Origin: Methylobacterium fujisawaense
GTDB lineage: Bacteria > Pseudomonadota > Alphaproteobacteria > Rhizobiales > Beijerinckiaceae
Direction of reading: 5' to 3'
Assembly: GCF_014138435.1 (NCBI RefSeq)
Contig: NZ_JACJIM010000009.1
Location: forward strand, 124,001 to 188,000
DNA: 64,000 nucleotides
A program made the position numbers and the translations under genes. Below are positions 24,925 through 34,386 of the stretch, piece after piece. The notes beneath the pieces were generated by a model that was not told the origin of the DNA, made no database searches, and saw only the letters and a program-made list of their open reading frames with translations. Position 1 is the stretch's first letter. Every line of letters begins with the position of its first letter.

Positions 24925-27900
24925 TTGGGCATCGTGTCATCGAGCTATGTCGGACGGTCCGTGGAGCGCGTCGAGGACGCCGCCCTGCTCTCCGGGCTCG
25001 GCCGCTACATCGACGACCTCGGCACGCGGCCCGGCACGCTGCACGCGGCAATCCTGCGCTCGCCCCACGCCCATGCGGACATCCTTGGCATCGACGTCCA
25101 GGTGGCCAAGGCGCTGCCCGGCGTCACCGCCGTGGTCACGGGCCGGGACCTCGACGCCGTCACGACCGGCCTCGTCCCGGCCTTGCGGGCGGCCGTCGAT
25201 GCCCGCGCCATCGCGGTGGACCGGGTGCGTTATGTCGGCGAGCCCGTCGCCATCGTCGTCGCCCGCGACCGCTACCTCGCGGAGGATGGCTGCGACCTGA
25301 TCGAGGTGCAGTACCGGGTCCGCCCGGCGGTGGTCGACCCGCTGTCGGCCCTCGCCCCCGACAGCGAGATCCTGCACGAGGGCGTCGGCGCCAATTGCGT
25401 CAGCGACCGCCGCTTCCGCTACGGCGACCCCGAGGCGGCCTTCGCGGACAGCCCGCACAGCCTGTCCGTGACCGTGCGCTACCCGCGCAACACCGGCTCG
25501 CCGATGGAGACCTACGGCGTCGTCGCCTCCTACGATCCCACCGACGATTCCTACGACGTGCTGGCGAACTTCCAGGGGCCGTTCAGCATCCACGCGGTGG
25601 TGGCCCGGGCGCTGAAGGTGCCGGGCAACCGCCTGCGCCTGCGCACGCCCCCCGATTCCGGCGGCAGCTTCGGAGTGAAGCAGGGCGTCGCGCCCTACGC
25701 CGTGCTGATCGCCGCCACGGCGCGCCTCGTGGGCCAGCCGGTGAAGTGGATCGAGGACCGGCTGGAGCACCTCTCGGCCTCCGTCTCCGCCACGAACCGG
25801 GTCACGACCCTCCGGGCCGCCTTCGACGCGGATGGGCGCGTCACCGCGCTCGACTGGGATCAGGTCGAGGATTGCGGCGCCTACCTGCGGGCGCCCGAAC
25901 CCGCCACGCTCTACCGGATGCACGGCAACCTCACCGGCGCCTACGCCATCCGCAACGTCGCCGTGCGCAACCGGGTGGTGCTGACCAACAAGACGCCGAC
26001 CGGCCTCGTGCGCGGCTTCGGCGGGCCGCAGGTGTACTATCCGCTCGAACGGCTGATGCAGCGCATCGCGCTGACGCTGGGCCTCGATCCCTTCGCGGTG
26101 ATCCGCCGGAATCTGATTCCGGCCGACGCCTTTCCCTATCGCACCGCGACCGGCGCCCTCTACGATTCCGGCGATTACCAGCGCGCCCTCGATGAAGCCG
26201 CCCGGGACGGCGGGCTCGATGAGCTGAAGCGGCGGCGGGACGCCGCCCGCGCCGAGGGCCGCCTCTATGGGATCGGCCTCACGGCGGCGGTCGAGCCCAG
26301 CGTCTCCAACATGGGCTACATCACCACCGTGCTGACGGCGGAGGAACGCGCCAAGGCCGGGCCCAAGAACGGCGCGCAATCGACCGCCACCATCACCCTC
26401 GATCCCGTCGGCTCGGTGACGGTGCAGGTCGCCTCGGTGCCGCAGGGCCAGGGGCACCGGACGGTGCTCGCCCAGGTGGTGGCCGACGTGCTCGGCCTCC
26501 CGATGGAGCAGGTCCGGGTCACGGCCGACCTCGACACCGCCAAGGATGCGTGGTCCATCGCCTCGGGGAACTACGCGAGCCGCTTCGCCGCCGCCGTGGC
26601 GGGGGTCGCGCACCTCGCCGCCACCCGCCTGCGCGACAGGCTCGCGCGGATCGCGGCGGCGCAGCTGAACCTGCGTCCCGAGGATTTGCTCTTCGCGGGC
26701 GGTCGCATCGCCTCGCGATTGAACCCGGATGCGGGCCTGCCCTTCGCGCGGGTGGCCGCCACGAGCCACTGGTCGCCGGGCCTCGTGCCCGAGGATCTCG
26801 GCGCGGTGATCCGCGAGACGGTGTTCTGGACACCCCCGGAACTGACGGCGCCGGACGCCGAGGACCACATCAACTCCTCCCTCTGCCACGGCTTCATCTT
26901 CGACATCTGCGGCCTGGAGATCGACCGGGTCACCGGCAAGATCATCATCGATCGCTACGTCTCGATGCACGATTGCGGGCGCATCCTGCACCCGGGCATG
27001 GTCGAGGGGCAGGTGCGCGGCGGCTTCGCGCAGGCGCTCGGCGCGGCGGTCTTCGAGGAACTCTCCTACGGCGACGATGGCGCCTTCCTGTCCGGAACCT
27101 TCGCCGATTACCTGCTGCCCACCGCGACCGAGGTGCCGGATCTACGCATCCTGCACGTCGAGAGTCCGTCGCCCTTCACGCCGCTCGGCGCCAAGGGAGT
27201 CGGCGAGGGCAACTGCATGTCGACTCCGGTCTGCCTCGCCAACGCGGTGGCCGACGCCCTCGGGCTTGAGGCCATCGACCTGCCCCTGACCCCCGCCAAG
27301 CTCGCTGCCCTCGCGGCGGGCGGGGAGGAACGAGCGCCCCCCGCCGGCCACTCTGCCCCGAAGCCCGCCACGAAGGCGGGCGACCGCACCTTGCGTGGGG
27401 AGGGCTCGGCCACCGTCACGGCTCCGCCGGAGACGGTCTGGGCGATGCTCCTCGACCCGGACGTGCTCGCCTCCGTCATCCCCGGTTCGCACGGGGTGCG
27501 GAAGCTCTCCGGCACACGGTTCCAGGCCGACGTCACCCTCGGCGTCGGCCCGGTGAAGGGCCGCTACAAGGCCGAGGTCACCCTCAGCGATCTCGATGAG
27601 CCCCGGGCGGTGACGCTCACCGGCACGGTGACGGGTGGCCTCGGCAGCGGCGGTGGAACCGGCCGCCTGACCCTGGAGCCCGACGGCGCCGGGGGGACGC
27701 GGATCGCCTACGTCTACGAGGCGGCGGTGGGCGGCAAGGTCGCGGCGGTGGGCGGGCGCCTCCTCGACGGGGCCGCGCGGGTGATCATCGGCGGATTCTT
27801 CACCGCCCTGGCTCGGCGAGCCGGCGGGTCCGGCGAGCGCAGGCTCCGCCTCCCGGCCGCCCTGCGACGGCTCCTCGCACGCCTGGGAGTGTCCGCATGA
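24925..27900 (+). CDS. hmfA: Furoyl-CoA dehydrogenase large (molybdopterin) subunit, CoxG-fused
   Basis: A 991-residue xanthine-oxidase-family molybdenum hydroxylase subunit. Signatures include GGSFGVKQG, RGFGGPQVYYPLERLMQ (cofactor contact) and GAKGVGEGN with the active-site glutamate. After about residue 800 it continues into an SRPBCC/CoxG-like domain (TAPPETVWAMLLDPDVL, FQADVTLGVGPVKGRY), which is a separate gene in CO dehydrogenase clusters. GGAGGA six bases upstream supports the TTG start. With the two genes that follow it would hydroxylate the ring of 2-furoyl-CoA; that substrate is inferred from cluster content. Confidence 0.85.
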   Translation: MGIVSSSYVGRSVERVEDAALLSGLGRYIDDLGTRPGTLHAAILRSPHAHADILGIDVQVAKALPGVTAVVTGRDLDAVTTGLVPALRAAVDARAIAVDRVRYVGEPVAIVVARDRYLAEDGCDLIEVQYRVRPAVVDPLSALAPDSEILHEGVGANCVSDRRFRYGDPEAAFADSPHSLSVTVRYPRNTGSPMETYGVVASYDPTDDSYDVLANFQGPFSIHAVVARALKVPGNRLRLRTPPDSGGSFGVKQGVAPYAVLIAATARLVGQPVKWIEDRLEHLSASVSATNRVTTLRAAFDADGRVTALDWDQVEDCGAYLRAPEPATLYRMHGNLTGAYAIRNVAVRNRVVLTNKTPTGLVRGFGGPQVYYPLERLMQRIALTLGLDPFAVIRRNLIPADAFPYRTATGALYDSGDYQRALDEAARDGGLDELKRRRDAARAEGRLYGIGLTAAVEPSVSNMGYITTVLTAEERAKAGPKNGAQSTATITLDPVGSVTVQVASVPQGQGHRTVLAQVVADVLGLPMEQVRVTADLDTAKDAWSIASGNYASRFAAAVAGVAHLAATRLRDRLARIAAAQLNLRPEDLLFAGGRIASRLNPDAGLPFARVAATSHWSPGLVPEDLGAVIRETVFWTPPELTAPDAEDHINSSLCHGFIFDICGLEIDRVTGKIIIDRYVSMHDCGRILHPGMVEGQVRGGFAQALGAAVFEELSYGDDGAFLSGTFADYLLPTATEVPDLRILHVESPSPFTPLGAKGVGEGNCMSTPVCLANAVADALGLEAIDLPLTPAKLAALAAGGEERAPPAGHSAPKPATKAGDRTLRGEGSATVTAPPETVWAMLLDPDVLASVIPGSHGVRKLSGTRFQADVTLGVGPVKGRYKAEVTLSDLDEPRAVTLTGTVTGGLGSGGGTGRLTLEPDGAGGTRIAYVYEAAVGGKVAAVGGRLLDGAARVIIGGFFTALARRAGGSGERRLRLPAALRRLLARLGVSA

Positions 27901-28760
27901 AGCCCGCGCCCTTCGCCTATCTGCGCGCGACGTCCCTGGACGACGCCTTGGAAGCCCTGCGCCAGCACGGCCCCGAGGCTCGGATCATCGCGGGCGGCCA
28001 GTCCCTGATGCCGATGCTCAACATGCGGCTGACGAAGCCCGCCGTGCTCGTCGACGTGATGCGCATTCCCGCTCTCAAAGAGCCCCGTCTCGACAAGGGG
28101 GCTCTCGTCATCCCGGCGGGCGTGCGGCAGGCGATCCTGCTCGACCGGCCGGGGCTCGCCCGGGACCTGCCGCTGCTGGCCGCCGCCCTGCCGTGGGTCG
28201 GGCACATCCAGACCCGGGCACGGGGGACGCTGTGCGGCTCCGTCGCCCATGCCGACCCGAGCGCGGAAATCCCCCTCTGCCTCGTGGCGCTGCAGGGCGA
28301 GATTCACCTGCGCAGCCGCCGGAAAGTCCGGCGCGTGGCGGCCGAGGACTTCTTCACCGGCATGATGGTCACCGACCGGGCCGACGATGAGATGATCGAG
28401 GCCATCGCCTATCCCCTCCGCCGGGAGGGCGCCGGCACCGCCTTCGCCGAGGTGGGGCGTCGGCACGGCGACTACGCCATCGTCGCCTGCGCGGCGGTCG
28501 TGGACGGCACCCGGATGCGGCTCGCCGTCGGCGGCGTCGCCGACCGGCCCACCGCCCGTGACTTCCCCCATCTCGCCGGCTCGGCGCTGGACGATGCCCT
28601 CAACGCCTTCGCCTGGGACCTCGGCGCGGGGGACGATCTCCACGGCACCGCCCGCTACCGCCGCGACCTCGTGCGGAGTCTCGGCCGCCGGGTGCTGGAG
28701 GAAGCGGCCAGGGCCGCAAGAGGCGACACCCATCAGGAGGCCGTGCCATGCCACAGCTAG
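27897..28760 (+). CDS. hmfB: Furoyl-CoA dehydrogenase FAD subunit
   Basis: A 287-residue medium subunit of a molybdenum hydroxylase (CoxM type). FAD-binding motifs are ARIIAGGQSLMPMLNMR near residue 35 and TRARGTLCGSVAHADPSAEIP near residue 105. It passes electrons from the 2Fe-2S subunit to FAD. It starts within the hmfA stop (ATGA overlap) and overlaps hmfC by 13 bases, so the three subunits are made together. Confidence 0.86.
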   Translation: MKPAPFAYLRATSLDDALEALRQHGPEARIIAGGQSLMPMLNMRLTKPAVLVDVMRIPALKEPRLDKGALVIPAGVRQAILLDRPGLARDLPLLAAALPWVGHIQTRARGTLCGSVAHADPSAEIPLCLVALQGEIHLRSRRKVRRVAAEDFFTGMMVTDRADDEMIEAIAYPLRREGAGTAFAEVGRRHGDYAIVACAAVVDGTRMRLAVGGVADRPTARDFPHLAGSALDDALNAFAWDLGAGDDLHGTARYRRDLVRSLGRRVLEEAARAARGDTHQEAVPCHS

Positions 28761-29281
28761 ACGCGAAGGGCCGTCACACGGTGGCCTTCACCCTCAACGG
28801 GCGCGAGACCACGGTCGAGGTCGAGACCCGCACCCTGCTGACCGACGCCCTGCGCCACGGGCTCGGGGCCACGGGCACGCATGTCGGATGCGAGCACGGC
28901 GTCTGCGGCGCCTGCACGGTGTCCATCGACGGGGTGCCCGCCCGGGCCTGCCTGACGCTGGCCGTGGGGGTCGAGGGTTGCGCCGTGCGGACCGTCGAGG
29001 GTCTGGCTCCCGAGCCCGGCCGGCTCGGAGTGCTGCAGGCGGCCTTCCGGCGGCGGCACGCCCTGCAATGCGGCTTCTGCACCGCCGGCATCCTGATGTC
29101 GCTCGATGCCTATCTCGTGCTGCGGCCGAACCCGTCGCGCCGGGAGATCACGGAAGTGATCGGCGGCCATCTCTGCCGCTGCACCGGCTACGCGCCGATC
29201 ATCGAGGCCGCCCTGGAGGCGGCTGCGGAACTCAGGGGCGACATCCCGGCCCCGTCATCCCCGGAGGCCGCCCATGCTTGA
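28748..29281 (+). CDS. hmfC: Furoyl-CoA dehydrogenase 2Fe-2S subunit
   Basis: A 177-residue small subunit with both iron-sulfur clusters expected in this family: the plant-ferredoxin-type set GCEHGVCGACTV plus a later cysteine, and the C-terminal helical set QCGFCTAG and LCRCTGY. AGGAGG lies ahead of the ATG. It is the electron-transfer member of the HmfABC complex and overlaps both neighbours. Confidence 0.88.
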   Translation: MPQLDAKGRHTVAFTLNGRETTVEVETRTLLTDALRHGLGATGTHVGCEHGVCGACTVSIDGVPARACLTLAVGVEGCAVRTVEGLAPEPGRLGVLQAAFRRRHALQCGFCTAGILMSLDAYLVLRPNPSRREITEVIGGHLCRCTGYAPIIEAALEAAAELRGDIPAPSSPEAAHA

Positions 29282-30833
29282 TCTCGGCACCAGCTTCCTT
29301 GCGAGCGTCTCCCGCGATCCCCGCGCCCTGGCCCTCGTCGACGGGGAGACCCGGCTGACCTACACGGAGTGGTTCGCGGTGATCTCCGCGACCGTCGCGG
29401 GGCTCGACCGGCTCGGGCTGAAGCCCGGCGACCACCTCGTCACGGTCCTTCAGAACCGGCACGAGGCGGCGACCCTGCACTGGGCCTGCCAGTTCGCGGG
29501 TATCGTGATCACGCCGATCAACTGGCGGGCCAAGGCCGAGGAGATCGATTTCGCGATCGAGAACGCGCAAGCCCGCGCCATCGCCTACGAACCGGTCTCG
29601 ACCGGGAGCCTGCGGGATAGCGCGGCGTCGCAGCGGATCCCGCGCATCGCCGTCGGCACGCCACCCGGCCCCGGCGAGACCGCCTTCGCCGACCTCACCG
29701 CCACCGAAGGCCCCCCGGCGACGCCCCGGGTCGACGCGGAAGCGATCTCGCTGATGCTCTACACCTCCGGCACCACCGCCAAGCCCAAGGGGGTGCCACG
29801 GCGACACCGGGCGGAGCGGGCGGCGGCGCTCGCCCACGTGGCGCAGAACCTCTACGGGCGTGGCGAGCGGACGCTCGGCGTCATGCCGCTCTACCACACG
29901 ATGGGCGTGCGCTCGCTCCTTGCCATGTCGCTGATCGGCGGGACCTTCGTCTGCCTGCCGCGCTTCGACGTGGCCGGGGCGCTGCGGCTGATCGCGGCCG
30001 AGCGGATCACCAACCTCTACCTCGTGCCGACCCTCTATCACGACCTCGTGCACCACCGGGATTTCCCGGCGACCGACACGACCTCCGTGCGCAAGCTCGG
30101 CTTCGCCGGGGCGCCGATGACGGACGGCCTGCTCGCCCGCCTGACCGAGGCGTTCCGGCCGGACCTGTTCGTCAACCATTACGGCTCGTCGGAGGTCTAC
30201 ACCTTCACGATCAACCACGAGGCGGCGGTGAAACCCGGCTCGGCCGGGCGGGCGGGCCTCAACACCATGGTGCGCGTCGTGCCCATGGGGGGCGACCCGG
30301 ACCGGACCGCCGCGCCGGGCGAGGAGGGCGAGATCGCCGTCATCGCCAAGGGCGACGAAGCCTTCGAGGGCTACTGGCATCGCCCCGAGGCCGACGCCAA
30401 GGCCTTTCGCGACGGCTGGTACTTCACCGGCGACACCGGCTTCGCCGACGCCGATGGCGACCTCTACGTCACCGGCCGGGTCGACGACATGATCATCACC
30501 GGGGGCGAGAACGTCTCGCCCGTCGAGATCGAGAGTCGCCTGTCCCTGCATCCGGCCGTGTCCGAGGTCGCCGTCGTGGGCCTGCCCGACGAGCGCTGGG
30601 GCCGGATCGTGGCGGCCTTCATCAAGCGGAGCGGCAGCACCGACGAAGCGGCGCTCGACGCCCATTGCCGTGCGGGCGGCCTGCCGAGTCACAAGCTGCC
30701 GCGCCGCTACGTCTTCGTGGACGAGATCCCGAAATCGCCGGTCGGCAAGCTGCTGCGCCGTCAGCTCGTGGCCGGCGAGTACGTGCCCGAGGGCGAGGCC
30801 GAGCCCCGCGCCGAAGGCCACGAGGCCGCCTGA
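29274..30833 (+). CDS. hmfD: 2-Furoyl-CoA synthetase-like acyl-CoA ligase
   Basis: A 519-residue ANL-superfamily acyl-CoA synthetase. Visible motifs are LYTSGTTAKPKGVP (phosphate loop), HYGSSE, WYFTGDTG, GRVDDMIITGGENVSPVEIE (hinge) and PKSPVGKLLRRQL with the C-terminal catalytic lysine. It activates a carboxylic acid through an acyl-adenylate. Placement directly after the molybdenum hydroxylase genes (8-base overlap) and before the hydratase-like gene matches hmfD of furoate clusters; aromatic acids such as benzoates remain possible substrates. Confidence 0.84.
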   Translation: MLDLGTSFLASVSRDPRALALVDGETRLTYTEWFAVISATVAGLDRLGLKPGDHLVTVLQNRHEAATLHWACQFAGIVITPINWRAKAEEIDFAIENAQARAIAYEPVSTGSLRDSAASQRIPRIAVGTPPGPGETAFADLTATEGPPATPRVDAEAISLMLYTSGTTAKPKGVPRRHRAERAAALAHVAQNLYGRGERTLGVMPLYHTMGVRSLLAMSLIGGTFVCLPRFDVAGALRLIAAERITNLYLVPTLYHDLVHHRDFPATDTTSVRKLGFAGAPMTDGLLARLTEAFRPDLFVNHYGSSEVYTFTINHEAAVKPGSAGRAGLNTMVRVVPMGGDPDRTAAPGEEGEIAVIAKGDEAFEGYWHRPEADAKAFRDGWYFTGDTGFADADGDLYVTGRVDDMIITGGENVSPVEIESRLSLHPAVSEVAVVGLPDERWGRIVAAFIKRSGSTDEAALDAHCRAGGLPSHKLPRRYVFVDEIPKSPVGKLLRRQLVAGEYVPEGEAEPRAEGHEAA

Positions 30834-30868
30834 CACCCCCCAACGAATTTCAGCGAGAGCCCTGCCCC

Positions 30869-31675
30869 ATGACGAGTGACACCCCCACCATCGACCCGCG
30901 CCTGACGAACCTCGACGGCTTCCGCGTCGAGATCGACGCCGAGCGCGAGCGTGCCGACGTGATCCTGGCGCGGCCGCCGATGAATGTCATCGCGATGCCC
31001 CAGCGCGACGAGATCCGGAAGGTGTTCGAGGCGCTGGACGAGGATCCCCGCGTGCGGGTCATCGTCCTGCGGGCGGAGGGCGAGCACTTCTCGTCGGGGG
31101 GCTACATCAAGGGCTTCCTCGACGCCTCGCCCGAACACGTCTCGAAGCTCGCCTGGAACATGGCGGCGCCGGCCCGCTGCTCGAAGCCCGTCATCGCCGC
31201 CAACCGTGGCTACACGTTCGGGGTCGGCTTCGAGATCTCGCTGGCCTGCGACTTCCGCATCGTCTCCGAGACCTGCCGCTACGCGCTTCCCGAACAGAAG
31301 CTCGGCCAGATCCCCGGTTCCGGCGGCTCGGCCCGGCTCCAGAAGATCGTCGGTATCACGCGGACGAAGGACATCGTGATGCGCTCGAAGCGCATCCCCG
31401 GCCGGCAGGCCCTCGACTGGGGCATCGCCACCGAATGCGTGCCCGACGCGGACCTGGAAAAGGCCACCGACGCCCTCGTGGAGGAGCTGCGCGCCTTCTC
31501 GCCCATCGCCCAGCGCACCGCCAAGAAGCTCCTCAACGACACCGAGGACGCGAGCCTGTCCATCGCCATCGAGCTCGAGGGACACTGCTACAGCCGCCTG
31601 CGGCAGGCCGACGACTTCCGTGAGGGCGTCGAGGCGTTTCACGCCAAGCGCGCCCCGCGTTTCACCGGCTCCTAA
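30869..31675 (+). CDS. hmfE: Enoyl-CoA hydratase-like HmfE
   Basis: A 268-residue crotonase-fold protein: GEHFSSGGYIKGF (first oxyanion region), AANRGYTFGVGFEISLACDFRI and LPEQKLGQIPGSGGSARL (second). In furoate pathways HmfE acts after ring hydroxylation and leads to release of 2-oxoglutarate from its CoA ester. The frame is open 68 codons upstream, inside hmfD, but the family start and the spacing point to ATG 30869. Confidence 0.82.
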   Translation: MTSDTPTIDPRLTNLDGFRVEIDAERERADVILARPPMNVIAMPQRDEIRKVFEALDEDPRVRVIVLRAEGEHFSSGGYIKGFLDASPEHVSKLAWNMAAPARCSKPVIAANRGYTFGVGFEISLACDFRIVSETCRYALPEQKLGQIPGSGGSARLQKIVGITRTKDIVMRSKRIPGRQALDWGIATECVPDADLEKATDALVEELRAFSPIAQRTAKKLLNDTEDASLSIAIELEGHCYSRLRQADDFREGVEAFHAKRAPRFTGS

Positions 31676-31687
31676 ACCCACCACGCC

Positions 31688-31713
31688 GGGGGGGCTGCAG
31701 GGCAGCTCCCCCC
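31688..31713 (+). other. GC-rich hairpin between hmfE and the MFS gene
   Basis: GGGGGGGCTGC pairs with GCAGCTCCCCCC (one bulge) around a 3-base loop, 13 bases after the hmfE stop. It has no U-run, so it is more likely a 3'-end stabiliser or processing site than a simple terminator. Confidence 0.5.
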
Positions 31714-31849
31714 ACCCCCGTGACCCCCACGGCACCGCTTCGATCCCGCCCCGGCGGGACACGATGGCGCGCGCCCTGATGGCCCCCGTCCCGACCCAGA
31801 GCCCGAACCGGCCCACCGCGGCAACGACCGCATCCCCCGGAGGAACCCC

Positions 31850-33199
31850 ATGCAGACCGCCGCAACCTTCGCATCCGATCCCCCCGCTCACGCCAAGCCC
31901 ACGGGCCGGCAAACGGCGACGGCCGCCATGGCCTCGCTGTTCGGCTGGGGGCTCGATCTCTTCGACCTGTTCATCCTGCTCTACGTGGCGCCCGTCGTCG
32001 GCGCCCTGTTCTTTCCGGCCGACAAGCCGATGCTGTCGCTGGCGGGAGCCTATGCCTCCTTCGCGGTCACGCTGCTGATCCGGCCCCTCGGCTCGGCCCT
32101 GTTCGGCTCCTATGCGGACCGGTTCGGCCGGCGCCGCGCGCTCATGGTGGCGGTGACCGGGGTCGGCCTGTCGACGGCGGTCTTCGGCCTCCTGCCGACG
32201 GTCGGCCAGATCGGATGGCTCGCCACCGCGATCTTCCTGATCTTCCGCCTCGTCCAGGGCATCTTCGTCGGCGGCGTGGTCGCGGCGTCTCACACGATCG
32301 GGACGGAATCCGTCCCGGAGCGGTGGCGGGGGCTGATGTCCGGGGCGGTCGGCGGTGGCGGCTCGGCCATCGGCGGCCTGCTTGCCTCCCTGGTCTTCTA
32401 CGTCGTCTCGCTCATGGCGCCGGGAGAAGCCTTCACCGACTGGGGCTGGCGACTGATGTTCTTCTCGGGTCTCCTGACCTCGGTGATCGGCCTGATCCTC
32501 TTCCGCAATCTCGAGGAATCCCCGATCTTCAAGAATCTCCAGGCCCGGAAGGCGGCGCTCCGGGCAGGCGCTCCGGCGGAGGCCTCGCCGATCCGCTCCC
32601 TGTTCTCACCGTCCAACCGGGGAAGCTTCGCGGTCGCGACTCTCATCTCTTTCGGCGGCGGCGCGGCCTACTACCTCACGTCCGGCTACCTGCCGACCCT
32701 CCTCAAGCTCGTGAACGGCGTGCCGAACGCCACCGCCTCGATGATCCTGATCGGCGCCAACGTCGCGGCGGCGATCGGCGCCTGCGGCATGGGCGAACTA
32801 AGCCAGCATATCGGGCGCAGACGGTCGTTCCTCGTCATGGGCGTCGTCCGCCTGCTCGCCTTTCCCGCCCTGTTCCTGACCATGGCGAACACGACGAGCC
32901 TCGTTGGGGTCGCGGCCTGCGCCTTCCTGCTGGCGCTCATCGCCAACGCCAGCTACGGGCCGCTGTTGATCTTCCTCAACGAAAAGTTCCCGACGGCGGT
33001 GCGGGCCACGGGGACGGGCCTGACCTGGAACATCGGCTTCGCGCTGGGTGGAATGCTGCCGACGCTCGTCTCCCTCGTCGCCGACGGGCCGACGCAGATC
33101 CCGACGGTGCTGGCCGTCGTCATGACCGGCGTCACCCTGGTCTATCTCGTCGGTGCCTTCCTGACCGACGAGACGCAGGGCAATCTCGACCGGGCCTGA
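31850..33199 (+). CDS. MFS metabolite:H+ symporter
   Basis: A 449-residue 12-helix transporter of the metabolite:proton symporter branch: GWGLDLFDLFILLYVAP in helix 1, SYADRFGRRRALM in the first cytoplasmic loop, RLVQGIFVGGVV and LEESPIFK after helix 6. GGAGGAA precedes the ATG. It follows hmfE in the same direction, as the hmfT-type transporter does in known furan clusters. Uptake of furoate or furandicarboxylate is the likely job, by inference. Confidence 0.87.
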   Translation: MQTAATFASDPPAHAKPTGRQTATAAMASLFGWGLDLFDLFILLYVAPVVGALFFPADKPMLSLAGAYASFAVTLLIRPLGSALFGSYADRFGRRRALMVAVTGVGLSTAVFGLLPTVGQIGWLATAIFLIFRLVQGIFVGGVVAASHTIGTESVPERWRGLMSGAVGGGGSAIGGLLASLVFYVVSLMAPGEAFTDWGWRLMFFSGLLTSVIGLILFRNLEESPIFKNLQARKAALRAGAPAEASPIRSLFSPSNRGSFAVATLISFGGGAAYYLTSGYLPTLLKLVNGVPNATASMILIGANVAAAIGACGMGELSQHIGRRRSFLVMGVVRLLAFPALFLTMANTTSLVGVAACAFLLALIANASYGPLLIFLNEKFPTAVRATGTGLTWNIGFALGGMLPTLVSLVADGPTQIPTVLAVVMTGVTLVYLVGAFLTDETQGNLDRA

Positions 33200-33230
33200 C
33201 GATACGGTTCTGCGCGGGCGGAGGCCTCCC

Positions 33231-33698
33231 ATGACGAGTGATCCCCTCTGGACCTTCGCCTGCGCGTTCTACGGCCGGCCCGGCGTCGCCGCGGCCTGCC
33301 TCGCGCTCCAGGACGAGGGCGGCGCCGATGTGCCCCTGCTCCTGTACCTGATCTGGTGCGGGAGGACCGGACGAAGGCTGGACGCCTCGGCGCTCGCCGG
33401 AGCGGAAGCCCGGATCGGCCCCTGGCGTGGGCAGGTGATCAGTCCCTTACGGGCGATCCGCCGGGCGATGCGGTCGGACATCCTTTCGGGCCAGACGACG
33501 GAGGCGCTCCGGGAGCGGATCAAGCTCGCGGAGATTGAGGCGGAGCGCCTCGCCCTCGCGGCTCTCTTCGAGGCCGCGCCAGTCCCGGATATGCCGGCGA
33601 GTTCGGGCGGCGAGGCCCTGGCCCTCTATGCCGCGCATCTCGGCCGGACCTGGCCGGAGGCACCGCTGCGGGTTCTCGCGACGGCGCTGGAGGGCTGA
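33231..33698 (+). CDS. TIGR02444 family protein
   Basis: A 155-residue helical protein beginning LWTFACAFYGRPGVAAACLALQDEGGADVPLLLYL, which I recognise as the opening of the uncharacterised TIGR02444 family. GGAGG precedes the ATG. It lies 31 bases after the transporter gene and is tail to tail with the ubiX-like gene. The family is common in proteobacteria; no function is known to me, and a link to furan metabolism is not implied. Confidence 0.75.
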   Translation: MTSDPLWTFACAFYGRPGVAAACLALQDEGGADVPLLLYLIWCGRTGRRLDASALAGAEARIGPWRGQVISPLRAIRRAMRSDILSGQTTEALRERIKLAEIEAERLALAALFEAAPVPDMPASSGGEALALYAAHLGRTWPEAPLRVLATALEG

Positions 33699-33705
33699 GC
33701 GCCGG

Positions 33706-34278
33706 TCAGCCTTCTCCGCTCCGCCAACGCCGGACGCCGGGTGCGTCGATGTCGAACAGGTCGAGAACCCGCCCGATCGTATGGTCCACCATGTCGGCGA
33801 GGCTCTCCGGACGCGCGTAGAAGGCCGGAACCGGCGGGGCGATGATCGCCCCCATTTCCGAGAGCGCCGTCATGGTGCGGAGGTGGCCGGTGTGGAGGGG
33901 AGTCTCCCGCACCATCAGGACGAGGCGGCGGCGCTCCTTCAGGGTCACGTCGGCGGCCCGCGTCAGCAGGCCGGATGTGACGCCGGTCGCGATCTCGGCC
34001 TGACTCCGCATGGAGCAGGGCGCCACGACCATGCCGCGGGTCCGGAAGGATCCGGAGGCGATCGAGGCGCCGATATCCCCCTGGGCGTAGGTCTTGGCGG
34101 CCAGGGCGCGGACGTCGGCGACCTTGAGGTCGGTCTCATGGGCCAGCGTCACCTCGGCCGAGCGCGACATCACGAGATGGGCCGGGATCGCGAGGTCGCG
34201 CAGGATTTCCAGGAGACGGATCCCATAGATCACCCCCGAAGCACCCGAGATGCCGACCACGAGGGGCAGCGGTGTCAT
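33706..34278 (-). CDS. hmfG: UbiX-like flavin prenyltransferase
   Basis: A 190-residue flavoprotein of the UbiX/Pad1 family: VVGISGASGVIYGIRLLE (FMN site), VVAPCSMRSQAEIATG, RRRLVLMVRETPLH and MGAIIAPPVPAFYARP. It makes prenylated FMN, the cofactor of UbiD decarboxylases such as the one at 35487. GGGAGGAA fits the ATG at 34278 rather than an ATG six codons earlier. In the hmf scheme this is HmfG, supporting decarboxylation of 2,5-furandicarboxylate. Confidence 0.9.
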   Translation of the reverse strand: MTPLPLVVGISGASGVIYGIRLLEILRDLAIPAHLVMSRSAEVTLAHETDLKVADVRALAAKTYAQGDIGASIASGSFRTRGMVVAPCSMRSQAEIATGVTSGLLTRAADVTLKERRRLVLMVRETPLHTGHLRTMTALSEMGAIIAPPVPAFYARPESLADMVDHTIGRVLDLFDIDAPGVRRWRSGEG

Positions 34279-34386
34279 CGTTCCTCCCGGCCGCAACGGG
34301 CGCGGCGACGTTGCCGGTGACAGTATCGGGGTGTGCTCGCCCGTGTCGAATAACGTCGGCTGATCGCTGCCATCAGTCCGGGGGGC

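Noticed and set aside
24937..26991. 684-codon minus-strand frame opposite hmfA
   Set aside because: It is antisense to an unmistakable molybdenum hydroxylase subunit; no motif, and biased composition.
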